A stretch of DNA of 64,000 nucleotides from Brachynemurus nebulosus. Taxonomy: Eukaryota; Arthropoda; Insecta; Neuroptera; Myrmeleontidae. Below, piece after piece: positions 9,920 to 21,838 of this stretch (position 1 is its first letter; every line of letters starts with the position of its first letter). The translations under genes and the position numbers were made by a program. The notes under the pieces were generated by a model. The model worked only from the letters and a program-made list of their open reading frames with translations. It was not told the DNA's origin and ran no database searches. Location of the stretch: assembly GCA_035578155.1 (NCBI GenBank), contig JAPWDM010000001.1, positions 1,674,001 to 1,738,000 of the forward strand, in the 5' to 3' direction.

Positions 9920-11290
9920 TTAACGTAGAGGGTTGAAATTCGGTACGTTGATAGAGTTCGTACCTAGGGTCTGCTTTTTGGACGTTTTAATATTTTACCC
10001 CCAGCCCCACCATTTTTAAGCTACAATCATGCTTTTTCGACGTTTTCGAAGTTTGTACCGCTCGCACAGGTCACCCAAATAAACCTAGAGCGCTGAAACT
10101 TTGTATTCGGATTGAGTTGGTACCAAGGGGATGCCTCTTGGGGGTCTGAACTTTTAACCCTTACCCCCACCATTTTTATACCAAAAAGAACAAGATTTTT
10201 CTTGTTTTTTAACAGTTTCGTTCTACACGGAGAGAAAATTCCTATAAAAATTATTGTGCTCAGCACTACAATCGACGTGTAAAGGACGAACATATTAAAT
10301 TCTGTAAGGTAAAAATATAAAGATTATAATTAATCATAAAAAATTTAAAGGTTGGAATGTTCTTTTCGTAATATTATCTCCGTAAAATTTGTAAAACAGC
10401 ACAGTAAAAAGTTCCATTACCGACAAAAAAATAATTTTTAATTGTGTTTATTAAAAAAATTTCCATGCTAACATGTTAATAATAGAAAGAAAAAAAACGG
10501 TTGGTTGTGTTGGGATCGCTCTAATGAAATGTACCTCAATCAGCGAGTCATGGGTTACATGCGCACCATATAGGTGTGGGCTGTGGAAGAAACTTTGTCA
10601 GACAGCTCGCATCAGGCACCTTGATGCAGCTATTGTCACTTGTCAGTTGCTTTTACACTCTCTTAGGATGATGTTATCGTTTAATTCATATTTTTGTTAT
10701 TTACCCATCTTTAGTATATGTATTAGAATTATATTGTTGGCCATCATTTTTGTATACATGTTTTTACAGGTTATGTGCAACCAATATAAGGTCGCGAGTC
10801 AGATGCGCAAATGAAAGAGTACGACAACAAGAATTAAACTATAATATACATGCATAAGAATGTGATAAAAGTTGTGTTAGCACCACATTAAATTTTACCA
10901 TGCTAGCACATATTTTTTATTTTGGTCGTCGATCGCGCACGTATTATAGGGGAGCATAGTAATTTTTCTGAAATTTTCTCTACAAAAATTATAGGATTTT
11001 TCTCTCCGTGTAGTCAAAATCTCCTCAAATAAACCTAGAGGGCTGAAATTTTGTGTATAGATTAAATTAATAGCCAGCCACTGCTTTTTAGAGGTTTCAA
11101 CTTTTAACCCTTGCCCCAACGATTTTTACGCCAATATTTCCTTGATTTTTGTGTTTTTTTTAACACGCTTAGAGGCTCTCTGAGTAAACCTAGAGGGCTG
11201 AAATTTTGTACATGTATTGAGTTGGTATCCAACTATTGCCTTGTATGGATTCCACATTACTTTTTCCCCCACTTCTCCCATTTTTACATC
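9920..11290 (+). repeat. Satellite of about 155 bp units, split by a transposon
   Basis: Units open with AAACCTAGAGGGCTGAAATTTTG-like sequence at about 9920, 10080, 11029 and 11183. They end with TTTTAACCCTTACCCCCACC-like sequence and a CCATTTTTA tail. The first two and last two units are separated by the TIR element at 10226-11010. A more distant relative (GGGAGCTGAAATTTGGTATG) sits at 9298-9420. The units are strongly diverged. Confidence 0.75.
10226..11010. mobile_element. TIR element, copy A, TA TSD
   Basis: The left end CACGGAGAGAAAATTCCTAT and right end (other strand) CACGGAGAGAAAAATCCTAT are each flanked by TA. The 785 bp body is nearly identical, in inverse orientation, to 16174-16972. 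A 113-residue ORF lies inside at 10473-10814. In the other copy the corresponding strand holds a frame with different limits and no shared catalytic motif, so I do not call it a gene. TA duplication and size suggest a non-autonomous Tc1/mariner-type element. Confidence 0.75.
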
Positions 11291-11435
11291 GGAATTCAGT
11301 GGTATTGTTAAATGTGTTTTAAATGCATTATTTTTATTCTAAATACAAGTAGGCGTGCATTATTTTAATACTAATATAAGTAGGCAAGGTTAACTTAGAA
11401 AAAAGTGAACTAACCGTAATAAATACTGTAATTTA

Positions 11436-11584
11436 AAAAAATAGTATATTATTCAACAAGCTGGTAATGATAGCTATTACTCACGAAGATGAAATTGCGA
11501 CACGAGCCGAGCTTGCGAGGCGAGTGTCGTAATGCATCTGAGTGAGTAATAGCCATTGCAAGCGAGTTGAATACGCTATTTTTT
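11436..11584. mobile_element. Palindromic MITE-like element
   Basis: AATAGTATATTATTCAACAAG and GATAGCTATTACTCAC at the left are mirrored by GTGAGTAATAGCCATTGC and GAGTTGAATACGCTATT at the right. The centre CGACACGAGCCGAGCTTGCG can itself fold with CGAGTGTCG. No ORF is present; the TSD was not resolved. Confidence 0.6.
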
Positions 11585-12700
11585 CTACGACTTTTTTCTT
11601 TTCTGATTTAAATAAAATTGAATATAAATTTTAAATTAAAAGAACAAAATTTTTAATCTATCTCTAATTTCATTAATTTTTTGTATATGTATCTATGGAA
11701 ACGACCAAAATAAAATTCACATTATTTTGTTTACTCTTAGATCTTATTCCACTTATTCTGTCACAGTACAGTGCGTACAATGTATATACCTAAACAATAC
11801 GTATTTGTAGAATCTAATGCTCATTTAGTCATTTTATGGGGCAAGTGGTTTTTCTTAAGGATCATTTTGAATAAAATAATGGTAGTAAAGTTATAAAAGT
11901 GCATTTGTAAATTTTTTATTGCACAAAATATTTTTTAAATATACGGATGTTTATTTTATGTAACACATGTAATGCTTATTTATTTTTTTAAGAGCAAGAA
12001 TTCATTATCTATGTAACATTTATTTTAATAAATGCACAAAATCTATTATATTAATTCTAGTTTATATAGACTATTGCTCGAAAATAAAGAATAGTGATCA
12101 TTTAGTTTATTTATTGGTACTTTTGTTTTACAATAGTTTTTCAAATGCTCTTAGTTATTTCGCATTTTGTTTAAATAGATGCTCGTTTAATTTGTTCCCC
12201 TTAAAAAGTGCAGTTTTGAGTTAAAAACGTTTGAAGTTTTGAGCCTTGTACTAACATTCGAAAACCGAGTACTTAAAGATTTTTCCCGGCCATAATCTAT
12301 TGGGATATCATTTTTGAGGTCCTAGGGGCCACTGAAAAAAGAAAAAATCTATTTTTCGAAAATTCTGGAGAGGCCTAACCCTGTAATAAGTAAGATATTT
12401 TTATAATTTGACTGATAATTTGATTGATCTAGTCATCCCCGTTTCGTATTTTAACTGCAGTAAATTGACCGGAGGAAGTCGTGCCGGAGATTGAAAGAAT
12501 GGCGTAACCAAAAATGTTTGTCCCCTGTCATGGAATACTTCCGCGGTGCCTGCATGATAGACCGATTTCAGAATCGCTTCGCTAATTTTCTATAAATAAA
12601 TACCTACAACATATTTTTTAAATGCATTGTCCGGAATTCAATCAGTCGTATAATAGTAGAATTACCTAGATGTACTTTTTTGTCTAACAGAAAACAAAAA
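11585..12700. other. No recognised feature
   Basis: The stretch is mostly AT-rich. A slightly GC-richer part at 12420-12590 (around GACCGGAGGAAGTCGTGCCG) shows no ORF, TIR or RNA signature that I can name. Confidence 0.45.
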
Positions 12701-12705
12701 TAAAT

Positions 12706-13238
12706 GAAATCCGACAAAAACAGATATCTGACGATATCTGCAAAAATGGCGCCAAGTATTTTGCGTTGATTGATATTTTAATTTTTTAAAAACAAAAATA
12801 ATTGAAATCTATTGTTACGCCAAGTACAAATATAATTATAATAACTACGTTTAATACAGGTGTTATTTTAGTAATATAATCTTGAAAAAAATAGTAAAAC
12901 AAATTTTCAGAATAAAAATTTTTGTTTTACTTGGCGCAAATTTTTAACTTTTGATTAATATTAAACGAAACCTTTCTAATTTTTCACTAATAGCAAGAGA
13001 AAATTTGTGCCAAGTAAAACAAAAATTTTTATTCTGAAAATTTGTTTTACTATTTTTTTCAAGATTATATTACTAAAATAACACCTGTATTAAACGTAGT
13101 TATTATAATTATATTTGTACTTGGCGTAACAATAGATTTCAATTATTTTTGTTTTTAAAAAATTAAAATATCAATCAACGCAAAATACTTGGCGCCATTT
13201 TTGCAGATATCGTCAGATATCTGTTTTTGTCGGATTTC
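12706..13238. repeat. Near-perfect inverted repeat, 238-bp arms
   Basis: The left arm 12706-12943 and right arm 13001-13238 are reverse complements. I find a single mismatch, near the loop (GGCGCAAAT versus ATTTGTGCC). The spacer is about 56 bases of AT-rich sequence. The word GCCAAGTA/TACTTGGC occurs three times per arm. Transcription across it would give a 238-bp duplex. It could be a foldback element, a MITE with very long TIRs, or an hpRNA source. No TSD is clear. Confidence 0.9.
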
Positions 13239-13489
13239 GTAATACACATTTATTTTAGTTTTATACCAACACGCTCAAAGTAGTTGCCATCTATTATTAA
13301 TCTTTATTACAACATCAATAGATACATATCCACCATATTACAATAAAGTCGTGCCATCTTTTAGAAACAAAAGAAAATTTCAAACAATTTCGGAAAAAAA
13401 TTAGACTCGAACTCAAAACAACGCAACTTCGCAAATCTAACGGCGCACAGTGAACATTAGTACTAATTCAGCAGCGACGTAACTTCGAA

Positions 13490-13528
13490 AAAACGCAAAA
13501 CGAAACGACGCAAAGCGAGGTATTGGTG
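13490..13528 (-). mobile_element. Right-type terminus matching 2354
   Basis: GACGCAAAGCGAGGTATTGGTG followed by TA is the inverse of the terminus at 2354. About 26 bases match with few differences. Confidence 0.5.
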
Positions 13529-13683
13529 TACTTAATTATATGTTAATGTCATGGTAAAGCTATTAATCTTTTTTGTACGTATGAAATATAAACAAATTTC
13601 CAAGGCTAATAAGCAAATAATTTCAATATAAAATAATTATGTAAGACGCCACTGTCTGTTGTTGCACAATAAATGGAAAAAAA

Positions 13684-13688
<5 letters not shown>

Positions 13689-13760
<72 letters not shown>
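13689..13760. repeat. (AT)n array left of a Helitron
   Basis: A dinucleotide run ending exactly at the CTAG of the Helitron. It continues on the far side at 14529, so the Helitron entered an existing array. Confidence 0.95.
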
Positions 13761-13761
<1 letters not shown>

Positions 13762-14525
13762 TAGCATTTACCCGCGGCTTCGCCCGCGCGGAATTTGAAA
13801 TTATTGCATCCAGTTAAAACATATAAAGTGTACTTGCATCACGTCGCTATTACGCGTCGAGTAGGTATTATTACTTTTTTCTTTGAAATTTTCCCACAGA
13901 AATACAATATTTTCTCCGGGCAAACAATAGACTATAACATTCCTTTAACAACATGCCAAGTTCAAATGAAATCAATGATTATTTTTTATACTGTTTTAAA
14001 TATATATTTTCCCACGGGAATAAGACTTTCCACGGGAGTTAGATATTTTCCCGGGATAGCAAGTAGTCTGTGTCCTTTCTCATCGTCTCTGTAAATAATA
14101 TGCAAAGTTTGAAATCAATCATGCTTTTTTTAATAGTTAGTTGTTATTTCATTGTTTCGTTTTAAATACATTTTCCCTCGGGAATGAGATATTTTATCGG
14201 GATAAAAAATAACCTATGTTTATCGCTGTATATCGTCATATTTGTCTATCATAATTTTTTGTTTCATTTAAAATATATTTTTCCACAGGAATGAAATTTC
14301 CCGGGGTATAAAGTAGTTTGTGTCCTTGCTCATCCCTTCTTTCATTTTCCCTCGGGAATGAAATATTTTCCCGAAATAACAAGTAGCCTATAACCGTCTC
14401 TGGCCCGCAGGCAACGTCTGTGCAAAGTAACAAAGTTTCAAGTTGATTGGTTAAGCTGTTGAGGCGTGAAAGCCAGTCAAACAAACAAACAAACAAACTC
14501 ACTTTCGCATTTATAATATTAGTAA

Positions 14526-14528
<3 letters not shown>
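13761..14528 (-). mobile_element. Non-autonomous Helitron inside (AT)n
   Basis: Read on the minus strand it begins TCCTTACTAATATTATAAAT and ends with the hairpin CGCGGGCGAAGCCGCG, then GGTAAATGCTAG. It sits between A and T, so both termini and the A|T target fit Helitrons. The type resembles the widespread insect Lep1-like elements. Internal blocks with TTTTCCC.CGGGAATGAGA repeat about four times. (AAAC)n lies near the 5' end at 14481-14500. The open frame at 13795-14094 has no Rep or helicase motif. Confidence 0.85.

Positions 14529-14612
<84 letters not shown>
14529..14612. repeat. (AT)n array right of the Helitron
   Basis: An AT run with one TT interruption near 14569, the right half of the split array. 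Confidence 0.95.
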
Positions 14613-14617
<5 letters not shown>

Positions 14618-15715
14618 TCACAGCTGTAATGAATAAAATACAATTTACGTATTTCGCACAAGTGTACCTAGTTCAAAAATCTCGTTTTCTCAAAGAGTGG
14701 TGCTGCAGAACAGACAATAGCCAATGTGATGAACCACCGCAGGAATAAAGGATAGTTTTATTCTAGTCTACTTATAACTTTATAAGTATTATGATATGCA
14801 TCCATCATGAAGAAGGCTATAAATCTCATAATAACTTGGGAAAAATGTTATTTCAGAATAAAATAAACACTGTTAATTTTCACACATATGCATCGTATGC
14901 ATCACCCGGCTAAATGTAGGATTCACAAAAGAAAAACAGCAAATTAGATAGCCAACATAATATAATTTATTCAACAGCTACTTCAAAAACGTATGTTTAC
15001 ACTTGGATTCGTACTATGCTGGAGATGGTAAAGCACTTAGCATAATTATGCGTCGTCACCACTGTCCTTTTGGCTCTTTGCTGTTTTCGTCAACAAGTGT
15101 GTATTGGGCGTCCAAATATAAGATATATGCTTCTATAATATCATACAATCAAAAAGTAATGAGATATTATTAGGATCAAGTGAAAGACATTGAGCGCAAA
15201 CAACTTTTCGAAAAGATAAATACTTCTTAACCTTTTTATAGAGTATTTCCTAGTAAACAATTCCACTTGCTTAGTACACCGTTCCGCTGTAGTTAAGGAT
15301 TCAGGTTTTGCTCGAATCTGATAAACCGCACATATTTCTAGCCTTTTATTTGTTATGCCATCTATGCTATTGACCAACCAACTTTACGCAAAAAAATTTC
15401 CAGATAAAAGTTAGCAAGTGACCTTATTGAACTGTTAAGTAAAAAATATACAGGGTGGAAACAGATTTATTGAACGTATAGAAATGTAGACATAATAAGC
15501 AAAATATTTAACATTTCTAATTTTTTATGTAATTCTAAATTATTCTATACTTCATAGCATTATAAATATTATTTAAAATTTGTAAAAAAAAAAACCATCA
15601 ATAATCTTTTTGATTTGTTATTTTCAGTTAAGTTAAATCAGTTTATTTTTTTCAGCACAATTGAATCTCTCATACTGATTCAGTTGAACTGAATCAGAAT
15701 GAGTGATTCAGTTGG
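14613..15715. other. No recognised feature
   Basis: AT-rich sequence with short chance ORFs. The 78-residue minus-strand frame at 15141-15377 has no motif that I recognise. Confidence 0.45.
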
Positions 15716-16015
15716 ATTAAAATTACACATTTCTGGGTGTAAACATTACTATATAAGTGTGTAAAATTACATTTTCAGGTGTACAGGCGTGGTTTAAAAA
15801 TACACTAATATAATGTAATTTTGCGTTTAGCTGCGTATTATTACGAACTGAATGTGTAAAATTATATCTTGCTGCGTAGCTAATACACAAATAAAACTTA
15901 ATCTGTTACACACCTGAATGGTAATTTTACGCATGGCATATGTAAAACTACACGTATGAGTGAGTAGTAATTACACCATGATGGTGTAATTTTCACCTTC
16001 GTACATTAAGGTTTG
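15716..16015. repeat. Clustered GTGTAAAATTACA inverted words
   Basis: GTGTAAAATTAC, AAAATTACACA, GTAATTTTACGC, TGTAAAACTACACG and GGTGTAATTTTCACC recur about every 30-60 bases in both orientations. The cluster has no defined ends. It is probably an aged palindromic repeat. Confidence 0.4.
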
Positions 16016-16173
16016 TAATGTTACTGTCATTATAGAAGGCATTTAATTGCCTCCTATAATAAGAGTAAAATGGGTTATTTTTTTGTTAGAGTGTAGGGTA
16101 AATATAGTGGGAATTTTTTTTTTCAAGATCAATGTGGTCTCTGCTATTTTCAAAATAATAAATCAACTTATTA

Positions 16174-16972
16174 CACGGAGAAAAAAATCCTATAATTTTT
16201 GTAGAGAAAATTTCAGAAAAATTACCATGCTCCCCTATAGTCCGTGCGCGATCGACGACCAAAATAAAAAATATGTGCTAGCATGGTAAAATTTAATGTG
16301 GTGCTAACACAACTTTTATCATACTCTTATGCATATATATTATAGTTTAATTCTTGTTGTCGTACTCTTTCATTTGCGCATCTGACTCGCGACCTTATGT
16401 TGGTTGCACTGTACCTGTAAAAACATGTATACAAAAATGATTGCCAACAATATATTCTAATACATATACTAAAGATAGGTAAATAACAAAAAGATGAATT
16501 AAACGATGACATCGTCCTAAGAGAGTGTAAAAGAAACTGACTACTAGCTGTGCTAGCTGCTTGTAACACAGTCTGATAAATCAAGGTGCTTGGTGCGAAC
16601 TGTCTGACAAAGTTTCTTCCACAGTCCACACCTCGCATGTAACTCGCTGAGTGAGGTACATTTCATTAGAGCGTTCCCAACACAACCAACCTTCTTTCTG
16701 TTTTTTTTCTTTCTATTATTAGCATGTTAGCATGGTAATTTTTTTAATAAAAACAATTAAAAATTATTTTTTTGTCGGTAATGGAACTTTTTACTGTGCT
16801 GTTTTACAAATTTTACGGAGATAATATTAAGACAAGAACATTCCATCCTTTAAATTTTTTATGATTAATTATAATCTTTATATTTTTACCTTACAGAATT
16901 GAATATGTTCGCCTTTTACACGTCGATTGTAGTGCTGAGCACAGTAATTTTTATAGGAATTTTCTCTCCGTG
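16174..16972. mobile_element. TIR element, copy B, TA TSD
   Basis: This is the inverted second copy of 10226-11010, flanked by TA (16172-16173 and 16973-16974). Size is 799 bp. The copies differ by scattered substitutions and small indels, so they can be aligned to date the family. The minus-strand frame at 16327-16638 corresponds in part to the ORF in copy A but is not conserved in length or frame. Confidence 0.75.
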
Positions 16973-17113
16973 TACCATTGTTATAAAACATTTGAATATT
17001 TACTAAATTACATAAATTTAAAAAGTTGCAAGGATGAGAGTGGATGAAGGTGTTATGTAATATTTTTATAATTTTACAATAGAAGCGTTTGAAAGTTTTT
17101 ATTTACATATATA

Positions 17114-17658
17114 CAGCTGAACTCTTTTTTGTGCGGTGGATAGGGACTGCATAAAAAAATCGCATAAAAAAATTTATTCAAAAATATCATAAATAGCTAT
17201 AAAAAGTATAGTTCGATCCAGATTGTACAAAAAACTTTTTTTGTGCGGTTGGTCGGGACCGCATAAAAAAAGTTTCATCGAAAAAACATCGCTCAATACG
17301 CTCAAAACTTATAAATTTCCTTAGAAGTTGCTTCTATAAACAAGATAAAGCACTAATTTACACGTAGAAACAGTTTATTTCTATTTTATAATATTATGAA
17401 AATTTTGAAAAATACATCTTTAACAAAATTAAATGATGCAATAATTTATTGTCTTATGCAATGTATTGATTAAATGCTTAAAAGCCGTTAAAAAGTATTT
17501 TTATCAAAGAAACTTATAATAATTGTTTAAGTTTCTTACTGTCTCGTGATTTTGATTCACATTATGCATTTTAATGGTCATTTTTTACAAACCGCATAAA
17601 AAAAACCGCATAAAAAATAATCGCACAAAAAAGGACCGCATAAAAAAGAGTTCAGCTG
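17114..17658. mobile_element. TA-flanked TIR element, pogo/Tigger-like
   Basis: Ends CAGCTGAACTCTTTTTTGTG and (other strand) CAGCTGAACTCTTTTTTATG lie between TA dinucleotides. The words GCATAAAAAA and TTTTTGTGCGG recur near both ends. The layout is that of pogo/Tigger-type non-autonomous copies. No transposase coding is visible in 545 bp. Confidence 0.7.
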
Positions 17659-17659
17659 T

Positions 17660-18343
17660 ACTTCCCATACAATAGCTCATGTTTATTATTATTATTATTG
17701 AATTTCTGCAAAACTATTGAACGTAATGAAACCAAATTTTAGTATATGATACTTCAGCATAAGATATTTCAAAATTTTTGAAAAAAATGGCACATAACAC
17801 CTTTATCCACTCACATCTTCAATTCGTAGCGAAAAATAAAATTGATTAATTAAAATTTTTTTAATTGACAGCTATCAGAATATTACCTATCCGTCATAAC
17901 ACAATTTAAAAACGAAATATTCTTGGTCAGAAAAGATTGTGTATCACACCGCTCTTAAGAAAAAAATGCCCTAACGCCCCACTGTATTTGCCCTATGTAC
18001 GATAAACCTGTTGCCACCCTGTATAAACACATTAAACAAATACTGATATTGAAATACATTGTATTGTTTTTCAAAATAGCGAAGTTGACGGTTCGTTCAA
18101 TGCAGCGGACGAAAGCGGGTGCAAAAATAATCAACATCAACGAAGGAGAATTTCCATGGCCTACCTCAATATGCGTTATATTTTCTATTCGTCATTACCA
18201 CATTACATATATCGCTTCATATACTTTTCTCATTCTATCTACCTAGTGTATAGTATCTATCTCTTTCGTAACGATATTTTAACTTGAAATTTGTTTTTAT
18301 TACGTAATTTAGATTTTTTTTTACTATTTATTTACGAGTGTTT

Positions 18344-18344
<1 letters not shown>
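17660..18344. other. No recognised feature; chance ORFs
   Basis: Opposed short ORFs at 17955-18140 (minus) and 17995-18246 (plus) overlap fully. Neither has a motif that I recognise. Confidence 0.4.

Positions 18345-18371
<27 letters not shown>
18345..18371. repeat. (GT)n microsatellite
   Basis: A GT dinucleotide run of about 13 units. Confidence 0.9.
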
Positions 18372-18374
<3 letters not shown>

Positions 18375-18462
18375 AATGACTTGTTGTATATGAACTCATT
18401 ATAATGTTTACGACTTTTGTAGTTTTGTATACATTTTTTTCACCTCAAAATACATTTATGTA

Positions 18463-19276
18463 CCGTAAAACCGTCTAGACCCGGACACTTTGCACCAATC
18501 TTCAAAGTAAGTATAGTTTCTACACTAACCTGCTACAATAAACATTTGTTCTTGACGTCATTAGAGAGAGAAAAACATCCTCTAAACAGCTGTACCAATA
18601 AAAACTACGGATTTCAACTTTTACTATCTCATTTTACATGATTACTATTCTCCAGTTTTTCAAAGAAATAAAATGTGGGTCTAACTTAGACATGTAATTT
18701 TCGTCATAAGTGTCATATTGTTTTAGTTTTGATATGTATGCGTTCAGAATTTTATCGCGCATCATTTTAATGATGTTTGAAGTTATATTCGATGTATATA
18801 TAATGCTATATACATATATCCGTTTAGACCCGGACACATCAGTTTATTACACTAAGGCCGCGATTCGCACTGGCTGTAACTTCCATTATCCATACGTTAT
18901 ATTCCCGCCAGAATTACGCGGTTTATGCCTCCTTTTGGTGTCATATCGCATGTTTACTTCATAGAGAGGCATACTATGTATTGACCCCTCTCCCTTCCCA
19001 CAAAATGTTTTGAAGCCTTTGACAGGTTCAAAGACATCAGACGATATAAACACTGTCCTAACCCCGACGGGAGAGGTTAGTTTGTATGTTACTAATTATT
19101 TTTTATTTTTTTTATTTTGACTTATAATGAAACAAATGGGCCAGGGATATAACAAATAAAATACGCTCTTTCTAATGGTAATACTTTTATTGGTGATATC
19201 TATGAAGGAAACATGTATAAACATAAAATTATAGCAAAAAATGTAAAAAAGTGTCCGGGTCTAGACGGTTTTACGG
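18463..19276. mobile_element. TA-flanked TIR element, CCGTAAAACCG ends
   Basis: CCGTAAAACCGTCTAGACCC followed by GGACAC at the left is a perfect inverse of the right end for about 26 bases, and TA flanks both sides. The subterminal word TTTAGACCCGGACAC is repeated internally at 18822-18836. At 814 bp it has no transposase-like frame. Confidence 0.75.
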
Positions 19277-19864
19277 TATATATTATTCATAGTTACTATA
19301 GCGCCATTTAGTTTCAATACAAGATTTCTGTTCAAGGATTAAATTATTTAAGATTTGTATTCATTTAATTGTCTATACTATTGCGACCTCCTGTATTGTT
19401 TATGATACAACACTGATTTCACTTTATGTATATTTTTTATCTGCGGAGTCGAGAATTTCCAAACGATCGTTCAAAATTTCTGGATAAAATTTAAGGCTGC
19501 GGCGTTAGAACTCTTTTTTCTTTAGAAAAAGAAATAAACTAATGTTGAAATGTTTGCCCCAGCTCCATCAGGATGGTCAAAGATTTGCAATTTGAACGTA
19601 AGAATCACTATTATAAGAAGGTGAGCAAAAAGAATTTTCATAATTTCGATGTCAAAATTGGAATAAGTACCTAATTATTTATCAAAAATATTTTTGTTGG
19701 AATTCAAAATATCTATTTTAAAATTGAGTCACCTAAAGTAGATTATTTGAAGTTGTAGTCAAAATAATATAAGTAGTTTTTTTTTTTTTTTAAAGTGTAG
19801 CTACACATATAAATATGTAATTTAATATAAATTAATATACTTTTTTTTAATTTTTTCAAATTTT

Positions 19865-20178
19865 TTTTCCTGTATATGCACGCATTACGCAAAAACCATA
19901 CAGATTCTGAGAAATTTGGTGTGATGATAATTTATTACGTGCGTTAAGACTTTTGTAAAACTTTGCGAGATACTTTTGCGGGGAACTGTCTCATGAGATA
20001 ATATAAAAACAATTTGGAGCATGTGCACATATCACGCAAAAACTACTGAACGGATTTTGATGAAATTTGGTTTAATTATTTCCTGGGTCAACATTTAGGA
20101 TAGGTACTGCAGGTAAGTGTCTCAATATCATGGGAAAATATCAACGACGACGACGAACGACGTCGTGGGTACAGTTAG
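19865..20178 (+). mobile_element. Helitron 3' fragment, degenerate
   Basis: It shares body sequence with the inverted Helitrons at 27.0 and 30.5 kb (TGCACGCATTACGCAAAAAC, AATTTGGTGTGATGATAA, CCTGGGTCAACAT). It ends with ACGACGTCGTGGGTACAGTTAG followed by T. The expected CTAG has become TTAG. The 5' end was not found. Confidence 0.6.
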
Positions 20179-21838
20179 TACTAATATGTGATAAAGAAAT
20201 TAAGTTTGTTATTTAGGACTAATCTAGAGAACTATTCAACCAATTTCAAAAATTTCTCCACTGGTAGAGAGGTGATACCGAGGGCCTCATCATACCTCGC
20301 AGCGAGACATTCCCACTTTCTATGGGTCTTATACATATTTAGAGTTTGTGTTTGTATGTGTAGTATAGTGGATGTTAGTATGTGTGATTGTCGTTATGTA
20401 TGAGGTATGTACGCTTAATCGGTTCATCTGTTTTATCAGAAGCTGTATTATAATCAAAATTGTTCCGCGGAGCCGTAGTGCTCCAAGAAAAACTCGAAAT
20501 AAATGGCGGAACGAATCTTAAATTTCAGTTGTATTTATATCATTTCAAATATGTGAAAACTGTACGCAAATATTACACATAATAATGTAATAAACTAATA
20601 AATAGCTAATAAAAACATGTAATTTGTAAGTGCACTACAATGCAAAATGTAAACAAATATAAAATTATTTATTTAATTTTAATAAAATGTGATACAATGT
20701 TAGAAATTGTATTAAATTTATATTATGTACTCTGTCAGTGTCAGCTTAAGTGTTTACACAGCTTTGTATAATATAACTTACTATATATAACTGTAGTGTA
20801 TATACTACAACCAAACACTTATACTTTGAAAATGTTATGTCCATATATGTGGATATATATTCAAGTATGCACAACTTGCTCTGAACTTTGTATATTTTTA
20901 TTATAAACTAATGAATATGAAATAGAAATTTGTGAAAATTGTAATTAATTACATTGTAACAAAAATAGTTTTATAAATTGTACAAATCATTAACCCATAA
21001 GTAACCTCGATATTATACACACTGGCGGCGATAGAGACCCCGGAGGGGGCACCAACATAGAAGGAAGAAAATTTAAAATAACCGAAAATTTCAGTTTAAT
21101 AATAATATGAAATTTCCCACGGCTCCCACCATCACACGATACTTTAAGGGGAAGGGGGAATTACATGACAGTTCATCCTTATCCCAGCAACTGAAAAGAA
21201 AATTTGAGAAAATGATTTTACTCTAACAGTTAGAAAAAGTTAGGACATATTTTTATAAAAATTTTTATACAATAATTGAACGAAAGTTTTTATTGGTAAA
21301 TTTAACTACATAACAAGATGTTAAATAATCATACAGATTAAAGTAACTTACTATTTTCTTTAAATTGACTTACTGTATTACACTGGAGTTATATATTTTT
21401 CCCGAATAAATTTGTATTTTTTACAATTTAAATTTGTTGTCTAAAAGCAATTTAACTAAAAGAGTAACTAACCCACTTCACTGTCGCGTTTTGAGAGTTA
21501 CTTTTGTTAAATTATTAGGCAACAAATTTTTGTTAGATGAACACAGGTTTATTCAAAAAAATACAAACCTCCCTTTTAAAATACGATTTTCTCTGATAAT
21601 GTACCTCCTTGTAATTTTTTTGTGATATCACTAATTTTTACTCGCTGAAAGACGGGAAAATATACATATAGGTGCATCAGCTTCATTTTTACTTATTGTT
21701 AGTATCCCGGGATGAGAATATTATTTTAAGTTATAATTATTTATAAGAACTCTAAATGTATCAGATTACTAATTTTGAATTTAGCTGTTGAACTAGATTA
21801 TTTAAAACTTATTCAATGCCATTAATCTTAATTATCTC
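20179..21838. other. No recognised feature
   Basis: AT-rich DNA. A locally GC-richer piece at 21025-21180 (GGCGGCGATAGAGACCCCGG onwards) may be another repeat terminus, but no partner was found. Confidence 0.45.

Noticed and set aside
10473..10814. 113-residue ORF in TIR element copy A and the related frame in copy B
   Set aside because: The frame is not conserved in length or phase between copies and has no transposase motif.
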